This document shows positions 56,541 to 64,000 of a stretch of 64,000 nt of DNA, one piece after another (position 1 is the stretch's first letter; every line of letters begins with the position of its first letter). Both the position numbers and the translations under genes were made by a program. The DNA is from Zea mays (Eukaryota > Streptophyta > Magnoliopsida > Poales > Poaceae), in NCBI RefSeq assembly GCF_902167145.1, contig NC_050105.1:117259898-117323897 (forward strand). Direction: 5' to 3'. The notes under the pieces are model-generated. The model saw only the letters and a program-made list of their open reading frames with translations. It was not told where the DNA came from and did no database searches.

Positions 56541-59500
56541 CTCGAAGGGAGTGTTAGCACTCGCTTGGAGGCTTTCGTCGCACTTTTTTTGCAAGGGGAC
56601 CAGCCTTTCTCGGTTGCATTTTGTTCCGCCGGGTGTAGCCCCCGAGGCCTCGGAAGAGTGGTTTCACTCCTTCGAGGTCTTAATGCCTTGCGTAATGCTT
56701 CGGCTGGTCTGGTTGTTCCCTCATGCGAACTGGCCGTAGCCCGGGTGCACGGTCGGGGTCCAAGCTCTCGGGCTGGTATGTTGACGCTGTCAACGGTCCG
56801 GCCGGAGCCGGGTTTGCGAGAGCAGCCCCCGAGCCTCCGTACAGGGCGAGAGGGCGATCAGGGACAGACTCGGCTTTTTACATATGCCCCTACGTCGCCT
56901 TTCCGCAAGGAGGAGGGGGGGAGTGCGCCATGTTACCCTCGATGGGCACCGAACATGGTGTCTCCGGTGAGCTGCAAGCGGGTAATCCGAGTGGACGTCC
57001 GTGCCCCGTTCGTTGGGGTTCGGCTAGGGGCCCAGAGGCACGCCCAAAAGTACCTGCGGGTGATCTGCCGGACCCGGTCCCCTGGCGACGGGGTCCGAGG
57101 GCTCGATGCCTCCCTCTGATGGGATTCCGTTATAGGATCGCTCCCGCTGGTCTCGGAAATGTCCTAGGGTACCTCGGGAGCGCAGCCCGAGCCTCGGTTA
57201 TGTATCGAACGTACCCCTGGTCATCCCTCGCTCGGTGTCTGAGGCGACTGTGAACCCTTCGGGGGCCAGCCTTCGAACCCCTGATCAGTAATGGGCGCGG
57301 AGCCCGAGTAGCCTGAGGCGGCCGTGGAGCCCTTCGGGGGGCTGGCCTTCGAACCTCTGACCAGTAGTGGGTGTAGGGCCCACGCGATCTGAGGCGACTG
57401 TTGAACCCCTCGGAGGGCCAGCCTTCGAACCTCTGATCAGTAAGGGGGGGCTCGGAGCCCGGTTCCTTCACAGGGAAGGATCCTTTTCGGGGTATCCCCC
57501 TTTCCCGGTCCCTGTTGCAAGAGATAGAGAAAGAGGAAAAAAGGAAAAGGACACGAAATCGAACGACGTGGCGTACCTTTTTTGGCGCGGTTATTACGGC
57601 GAAGGCGAAGCACCGCCCGCTTCTCCTGCCAGGAGCGCCGCCTGTCCCGCCGCGGAGTTAATGCGACGGGGCGAGTGGTTGGCGGGGCGGCCGCTGCGCG
57701 TGCGCGAGCCGTTCGAGGGACGGATCACGGGCGCGCCGTCTTCACGCCGTGAGAGGAGGCTCTCTTGCTGCCCCTGGATGGGACGTGAGCCTGGCTGACG
57801 ACGTGACCGCTGCTCCCGCCCGCCTGCCACCGTTATTACTGCCGGCCCACTTTCGGCCGCATTGACCGTCGCGCCAGGCTGGCGCCGCTGGGTCGCCTCG
57901 AGTCGCAGCATTGGTTCCGCAACCGAAGAGGCGCGACGGTGGCGCAAGTGGCGGTGCAGTTGCCTGCATGCAGCATTCGGCGCGCCGGTTGCGCGACGCG
58001 TGGGCCTGGGCCCCCGTGCTGGCGCGCTGGGAGTCGGCGAAGCGTGTCCACTTGGCGTGGTTGCATGCCGCCTGCATGGCTGCCCACTCCTTCCGCCCAT
58101 TGGTCTGGGCAAAAGTGGGGGGTCGCTTGTAACCGCTGGGCGGTTGTGTGCACCACGCGCGGCGCTTTGGCTTCTTCTGCTCTGAGCCGATTTGCATGAC
58201 ATGCGGGACCCAGCCCCCGCACCACAGGGGAGGGCCTTGGAGCGCGTTGGAGAAGACTCAGCCCGTGGCGTTCGGGGGCGCACGTAGGGAGAGTTGCCTT
58301 TAAAAGGAGGGCGACCCCTTTCAGAAGGCAACCATGTCTTCTTCCTCCCTTATGCGTCGCGTCTTTCCACCTTCCAAGCCCCCGGATGGGGGGTACCCGC
58401 CGTCTTTCCGCCTCATCGTTGGAGGAACGCAACTCCGCGGGAGTTGGTACCTTTCAGCCATCGTTCGGCTTCAAGGATTTTCATCATGCAGCCCGGCTGC
58501 ACCCCTCCACCGGCGGTCACCCAAGATGGTGACCTCCAGCTTGATGGTGGGGGAAAGCGAGCCGGGCTGCGGCCTCTGCCCCTCCCTCAGCCTCAAGGAT
58601 TTTCATCACTAAGGCTGGGGAGGGGAGTGTGCCAAGTTGGGGTCGGCCCCTGCGTGGGCGGTGGCCCGCTCCTTCACTCAGTGATCGGAGGGAAGGGCGG
58701 TCGTCGTCCGTGGCGCTGGCAGCTGCACCGTGCGTGGCTCTCGGGCGCGAGTGGCTTCGGAGCCGCTCGCGGCACCGGCGTCCGCCACGGCAGCTTGAAG
58801 AGGTTCTTCTGCCGGCGAGATTGCCAAGGCCGGCCACGGACCGACCTTCAACTCTACGGCCTTCTGCCCGTCCTTGCCTCACGAGTTTTGGCATGGGCGG
58901 GGGCCTCCTGGCAGCAGTACCCACCCTGAGGTCAGGGCTGCCGCTGTTCAGCCCCCCCGGAGCAGAATTCGTCGTCGTCGCCGCTGCTGGAGCAGGTGAC
59001 GGCGCGCCGTTCGTCGGTCTTCCGTTGCTCCGCAGGCCCACCCCCATGGAGTGGGGTTGTTCGTACCTGCGGAGGGGGAACCGGAGTTCCGTGTGTGATG
59101 GCACCTTGGATGCCAGTGTGTTTGTTCATTGTGGCTGTCGAGGCCTGAACATGTATGTAATTTCGGCACGGAGCCGTGTTTTTTCCTCATTTCCGAGCAC
59201 TAAGCCTCGCCTGTTGATTATCTGAACCGCTTCACCAAGCATGAGTTGCCCCGTGTCAAGGTGACGAGTGAGGTATCCGTATCCCGAAGGCGTAGGAGTC
59301 CCTCGGCTCGATCGGCCTTGTTGTCTGAGGCTCCTCTAGCTTAGTTAAAGGGACCCCTTGGCCGCTCTTCGATGAGCCGAGGCCAGGGGTAGCGATATCA
59401 GCACGAACAGAGGCGGAGTTGGCTCGAAAATGGGAACCTGGTTGGCCGGAGCCTAGCCGGGTTGTCCACCAGCGGGACCGACGCCGGGGTTGACCAGCCG

Positions 59501-60370
59501 AGGCCTCGGGTCGGGCTGGCGCCCTTGGAAGATGGTCGGTCGAGGCTCCTGAGGCAACCGGCCGAGCCGCCTGCTCGGGCCGGATTCCCGGAGAAGTCCC
59601 TGGACCGCGTCGCCGTCCGAGGCTGGGTCAGATCTCGCTGAAGGTGTCGTCGATGCCGAGGGTGCTAGCCCCCTTCCAGCTGGAAGACCCGAGCCTGCAG
59701 GATCAGATCGCCTTGTAGCGTGTGCCTTCTGCGGCCGCTGAGGCCAGAAAACACACCCTCGCCGCGTTTTAAAGCTGCGTCTCCTTTCCTCTTATTTCGA
59801 GCATCTGGACTTTTTGTCGGTAACAGGGATGCTTGTGCGAGCGAGAGTTGCTTCTCGCGGAAGGTGATGAGTGAGGTATCCGTATCCCGGAGGCGTGGGA
59901 GTCCCTCGGCTCGGTCGGCCTTACCGCTTACGCGTACTTTCACCCGTCCATGAGGCCCTGTCCCCGACTCAGTCGAGAAGGCTCGAAGGATCCGCTTCAG
60001 CAGAAGAGCTTCCGAACGTAAAGACTTGTTCGGTCCGCGGGATCACTTTATCCGAACGCGAGTTACTTATCGCAGAAGGTGATGAGTGAGGTATCCGTAT
60101 CCCGGAGGCATAGGAGTCCCTCGGCTCGGTCATCCTTGGCTGCTTACGTGTACTCCGTCATTTCCAGGATCCGCTTTTCGAAGTAGTCAAAAAGCACGAA
60201 AGAATTTCCGCTAAAAAGAGATCTTTTTTCGAGGAAAACTTCGACGCAGAGGGGGTCTCCCCCCTTTTAGCCCCCGAGGGAGGGTCGGGCTTTGCCGAGG
60301 CGAGGCCGACCCTTCCTTGATGACTAAACTTTTGCGTGGGCGCGAGGTATATGAACAACTTGAAAACATC
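56541..60370 (-). other. 3' non-coding region of the Tat element
   Basis: This is 3.8 kb, GC-rich, with many overlapping open frames on both strands that come from composition. It contains a three-copy repeat of about 75 bp (57241-57460, units starting GAGGCG at 57241, 57315 and 57391). It also contains a dispersed three-copy repeat built around GAGTGAGGTATCCGTATCCC near 59268, 59868 and 60083. A plus-strand ORF at 58334-58612 starts with ACCATG, with TTTAAAAGG about 30 bp before it, and might be an antisense gene like those of Grande, but support is weak. Confidence 0.55.
57241..57460. repeat. ~75-bp tandem repeat, three copies
   Basis: Each unit contains GAGGCG, then GAACCC(C/T)TCGG, then GGCCAGCCTTCGAACC, and ends with TGATCAGTA or a variant. 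Copies are diverged by roughly a tenth. Confidence 0.7.
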
Positions 60371-63300
60371 TTAAGGGTAGAAGCGACGTAGCTGTTTGAT
60401 GTTCCAAGCGTTGCCGTAGACCTCGCCTTGATTTTTGGCCAGCTTGTATGTTCCGGGCTTCAGAACTTTGGCGATGACGAATGGCCCCTCCCAGGGGGGC
60501 GTGAGCTTATGCCTCCCTCGGGCGTCTTGCCGCAGCCGAAGCACCAGGTCGCCCACCTGGAGGTCTCGGGACCGGACCCCTCGGGCGTGGTAGCGTCGCA
60601 GGGACTGCTGGTACCGCGCCGAGTGTAGTAAGGCCTTGTCCCGAGCCTCTTCCAGCTGGTCCAGTGAGTCTTCTCGGCTAGCTTGGTTGCTTTGATCGTT
60701 GTAGGCCCTCGTCCTCGGGGAGCCGTATTCTAGGTCAGTGGGCAAGATGGCCTCGGCCCCGTAGACTAGGAAGAACGGCGTGAAACCCGTGGCTCGGCTT
60801 GGCGTTGTCCTCAGGCTCCAGATCACCGAGGGGAGTTCCTTCATCCATTGCTTGCCGAACTTGTTGAGGTCGTTGTAAATCCGGGGCTTGAGCCCTTGTA
60901 GAATCATGCCGTTGGCACGCTCTACTTGCCCATTCGACATGGGATGAGCCACGGCGGCCCAGTCCACCCGGATGTGGTGATCCTCGCAAAAATCCAAGAA
61001 TTTTTTGCCGGTGAACTGGGTACCGTTGTCAGTGATGATGGAGTTTGGGATCCCGAAGCGATGGATGATGTTGGTGAAGAACGCCACCGCCTGCTCGGAC
61101 CTGATGCTGTTCAGGGGTCGGACCTCGATCCACTTGGAGAATTTGTCGATGGCGACCAGCAGGTGCGTGTAGCCCCCGGGCGCCTTCTGCAAGGGACCGA
61201 CGAGGTCCAGACCCCATACAGCAAAGGGCCAGGTGATGGGTATCGTCTGCAGAGCCTGAGCGGGCAGGTGGGTCTGCTTCGCATAGAATTGGCACCCTTC
61301 GCAGGTGCGGACAATTCTAGTGGCGTCAGCCACCGCCGTTGGCCAGTAGAAGCCTTGCCGGAAAGCATTCCCGACAAGGGATCGAGGTGCTGCATGATGG
61401 CCGCAAGCCCCCGAGTGTATTTCTTGCAGGAGTTCCTGACCTTCGGCGATGGAGATGCATCGCTGGAGGATGCCCGAGGGGCTGCGGTGGTAGAGCTCCT
61501 CCTCATCGCCCAGCAAGACGAACGACTTGGCGCGTCGCGCTACCCGCCGAGCCTCGGCTTGGTCGAGGGGTAGCTCTCCTCGGCGGAGATATTGCAGGTA
61601 TGGGGTCTGCCAATTTCGATCAGGCGTGGCCCCGCTCTGCTCCTCCTCGACGTCCAGTGCCTCGCCCTCGGGGGCCGAGGGTACCTCGGGCTGAACCGAG
61701 GACGCCTCGAGCTGTGCCGAGGGTGCCTCGGGCTGTGCCGAGGGTGCCTCGGGCTCGGGCGTGTTGTCGATCTTGACGGAGGGTTGATGCAGATCCCGGG
61801 AGAAGACGTCCGGGGGAACCGTTGTTCGCCCCGAGGCTATTTTAGCCAGCTCGTCTGCAGTCTCGTTGTAGCGCCGAGCGATGTGGTTGAGCTCGAGCCC
61901 GTAGAACTTGTCTTCCAGGCGCCGAACCTCATCGCAGTAGGCCTCCATCTTCGGGTCGCGGCAGTGGGAGTTCTTCATGACTTGGTCGATGACGAGCTAC
62001 GAGTCACCGAGGGCGTCGAGGCGTCTGACCCCTAGCTCGATGGCGATCCGCAACCCGTTAACCAGAGCCTCGTAGTCAGCCACATTGTTGGACGCCGGGA
62101 AATGGAGGTGTAGCACGTAGCGTAGGTGCTTCCCGAGGGGCGAGATGAAGAGCAGGCCCGCGCCGGCTCCCGTCTTCATCAGCGACCCGTTGAAAAACAT
62201 GGTCCAGAGCTCCGGTTGGATCGGAGCCGTCGGCAGCTGGGTGTCGACCCATTCACCTACGAAGTCCGCCAACACCTGGGACTTGATGGCCTTCAGAGGG
62301 GCGAATGAGATCGTTTCGCCCATGATTTCCACCGCCCACTTTGCGATCCTGCCCGAGGCCTCTCGGCACTGGATGATCTCCCCCAGGGGGAAGGATGACA
62401 CCACAGTTACCGGATGAGACTCGAAGTAATGTCGCAACTTCCGCCTCGTCAGGATCACTGCATACAGCAGTTTCTGAACTTGTGGGTAGCGGATCTTGGT
62501 CTCGGACAGTACCTCGCTGACGAAGTAGACTGGCCTCTGAACGGGCAATGCATGCCCTTCTTCTTGCCTCTCGACCATAATCGCGGCGCTAACCACCTGA
62601 GTGGTCGCGGCGACGTAGACCAAGAGGGCTTCTCCATCAGCTGGGGGCACCAAGATGGGCACCTTTGTAAGGAGCGCCTTCAGGTTCCCGAGAGCTTCCT
62701 CGGCCTCAGGGGTCCAAGCGAAACACTCGGTCTTCCTTAAGAGGCGGTACAGAGGCAGACCTCTTTCGCCGAGGCGTGAAATGAAGCGGCTCAGGGCCGC
62801 GAGACATCCCATGACCCTCTGTACGCCTTTTAAGTCCTTGATGGGCCCCATGCTGGTGATAACTGCGATCTTCTCCGGGTTGGCTTCGATGCCTCACTCG
62901 GAGACGATGAACCCCAGGAGCATGCCCCGGGGCACCCCGAAGACACACTTCTCAGGATTGAGCTTGACTCCTTTCGCCTTGAGACATCGGAATGTCACTT
63001 CAAGGTCGGAGAGGAGGTCGGAAGCCTTCCTTGTCTTGACTACGATGTCGTCGACGTAGGCCTCGACTGTGCGACCGATGTGTTCGGCAAACACATGGTT
63101 CATGCACCGCTGGTACGTCGCGCCCGCATTCCTCAAACCGAACGGCATGGTGACATAGCAGTACATGCCGAAGGGCGTGATGAAAGAAGTCGCGAGCTGG
63201 TCGGACTCTTTCATCCGGATTTGGTGATACCCTGAGTAGGCATCGAGGAAGGACAGGGTTTCGCACCCAGCGGTGGAATCCACGATTTGATCGATGCGAG

Positions 63301-64000
63301 GTAGAGGGTAGGGAACCTTCGGACATGCTTTGTTGAGACCAGTGTAGTCTACACACATCCGCCATTTCCCCCCTTTCTTCCTCACAAGCACAGGGTTGGC
63401 AAGCCATTCGGGATGGAGTACCTCTTTGATGAACCCTGCCGCCATTAGCTTGTGGATCTCCTCGCCTATCACTCTGCGCTTCTCCTCGTCGAATCGGCGC
63501 AAAGGCTGCCTGACGGGTCAGGCTCCGGCCCGAATATCCAGCGAGTGCTCGGCGACATCCCTCGGTATGCCGGGCATGTCCGAGGGACTCCACGCAAAGA
63601 CGTCGGCGTTTGCACGGAGAAAGTCGACGAGCACTGCTTCCTATTTGGGGTCGAGCCCGGAACCAATCCGGATCTGCTTGGAGGTGTCGCCACTGGGGTC
63701 GAGTGGGACGGCCTTAACCGTCTCCGCTGGCTCGAAGTTGCTGGCATGGCGCTTCACGTCTGGCACCTCTTTGGAGAGGTTCTCCAGGTCGGCGATGAGG
63801 GCCTCGGACTCGGCAAGGGCCTCGGCGTACTCCACGCACTCCACGTCGCATTCGAACGCGTGTTTGTGCGTGGGGCCGACGGTGATGACCCCGTTGGGGC
63901 CCGACATCTTGAGCTTCAGGTAGGTGTAGTTGGGGACGGCCATGAACTTCGCGTAGCATGGCCTCCCCAGTACCGCGTGGTAGGTTCCTCGGAACCCGAC
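60371..64000 (-). pseudogene. Tat element protease end and pol (partial at window edge)
   Basis: One frame runs from the window edge to the stop at 60371. It contains the protease end (LGRPCYAKFMA), a UAG at 63641-63643, and reverse transcriptase (MCVDYTGLNK, AYVDD). RNase H, archaeal-type RNase H and integrase follow (HHCC finger, WGLDLVG, ITDNGTQF, GQVERANG). Between RNase H and integrase is a short repeated PSAQPEA-type linker. Extra stops are TGA at 63518-63520, TGA at 62894-62896 and TAG at 61997-61999, each one C-to-T change from a sense codon. In the second RNase H the first catalytic aspartate appears as asparagine (FFNGS). No frameshift is seen. The protein is not made intact. Confidence 0.88.
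63641..63643 (-). promoter_or_regulatory. In-frame UAG between Tat protease and RT (possible readthrough site)
   Basis: The minus strand reads AAA-TAG-GAA, as at 31547-31549 in Grande, with protease before and reverse transcriptase after in the same frame. Readthrough is inferred from the shared position and context. Confidence 0.45.

Larger units (their letters stand above)
40379..64000 (+). mobile_element. Ty1/copia element, 5' part, interrupted and running out of the window
   Basis: The element starts TGTTGGATCTTTTATGGGC at 40379. Its polyprotein region ends at 45198, and 76 bp later it is cut by the Tat element. Its 3' LTR is not in the window, so neither the right end nor the target duplication can be tested. 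The left flank TCAAT is the candidate target site. The coding region has at least two frameshifts and two stops, so it is an older, dead copy. Confidence 0.7.
45275..64000 (-). mobile_element. Tat-lineage gypsy element (Cinful/Flip-like), 3' part
   Basis: This element starts on the plus strand with TGTCGACGTTTCG and reads on the minus strand. The window holds its complete 3' LTR (split by the Sirevirus), its 3' region and pol up to the protease. It runs past 64000, so the other LTR is not seen. AGTAG (45270-45274) is the candidate left target site, within the copia element. The TGTCGGGGACCATAATTAG start on the minus strand and the pol domain order match maize Tat elements such as Cinful, but the 1.7-kb LTR is longer than I remember for that family. 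The family name is therefore tentative. Confidence 0.8.

Noticed and set aside
57594..59225. Many long overlapping ORFs on both strands in the Tat 3' region
   Set aside because: They result from GC-rich composition; none shows a domain or consistent codon pattern, apart from the weak antisense candidate at 58334.
60926..61776. Plus-strand ORFs opposite the Tat integrase
   Set aside because: They are shadows of the real minus-strand integrase frame.

Overview
The window looks like intergenic DNA from a large grass genome, most likely maize or a close Zea relative. It is dominated by nested LTR retrotransposons of types known from maize: a Grande-like Tat gypsy element, a Tekay/Del-like chromovirus, an Opie/Ji-like Sirevirus and a second Tat element resembling Cinful/Flip. 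Family names come from structure and remembered features, not from a search. No tRNA, rRNA or intact host gene was recognised. Only about 8.4 kb (1-5968 and 37994-40378) lies outside the two nests.

Left flank (1-5976): decayed host sequence. It holds F-box/FBD-type gene remnants on the minus strand (597-1551), an unrecognised exon-like ORF on the plus strand (2044-2986), a frameshifted piece of a DUF2301-like membrane protein gene on the minus strand (3990-4395), a GC-rich stretch and a small MITE.

First nest (5977-37985), four layers. A small hAT-like element (about 0.8 kb of its own sequence) was hit by a minus-strand gypsy LTR now present only as a probable solo LTR (6470-37668). That LTR was hit by a 14.4-kb Grande-like element on the minus strand (7267-35051; LTRs 631/630 bp; TSD GGAGT). 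Grande was hit by a 13.4-kb Tekay-like element on the plus strand (10517-23908; LTRs about 3.88 kb; TSD GTATC). Tekay carries an uninterrupted 1506-codon gag-pol with a C-terminal chromodomain. Grande has a broken gag-pro-pol on the minus strand. On the opposite strand, in its long 3' region, it has a four-exon gene with a Transposase_28-like domain and a small acidic/glycine-rich gene with its own TATA box. An array of 89-bp hairpin repeats lies between the converging antisense gene and pol.

Middle (37994-40378): host sequence with an exon-like fragment, a MITE and a single-exon COPT-type copper transporter gene broken by one frameshift.

Second nest (40379 to the window end), three layers. 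A dead Ty1/copia element on the plus strand with a probable intron in gag was hit by a minus-strand Tat element (45275 to beyond 64000). The left LTR of that element was in turn hit by a complete 9.5-kb Sirevirus on the minus strand (46960-56472; 1320-bp LTRs; TSD GTTAC). Its gag and pol lie in different frames, with a stem-loop and a potential in-frame mini-intron at the junction. The most notable cross-element signal is a UAG stop in the same AAA-UAG-GAA context at the protease/reverse transcriptase border of both Tat elements.
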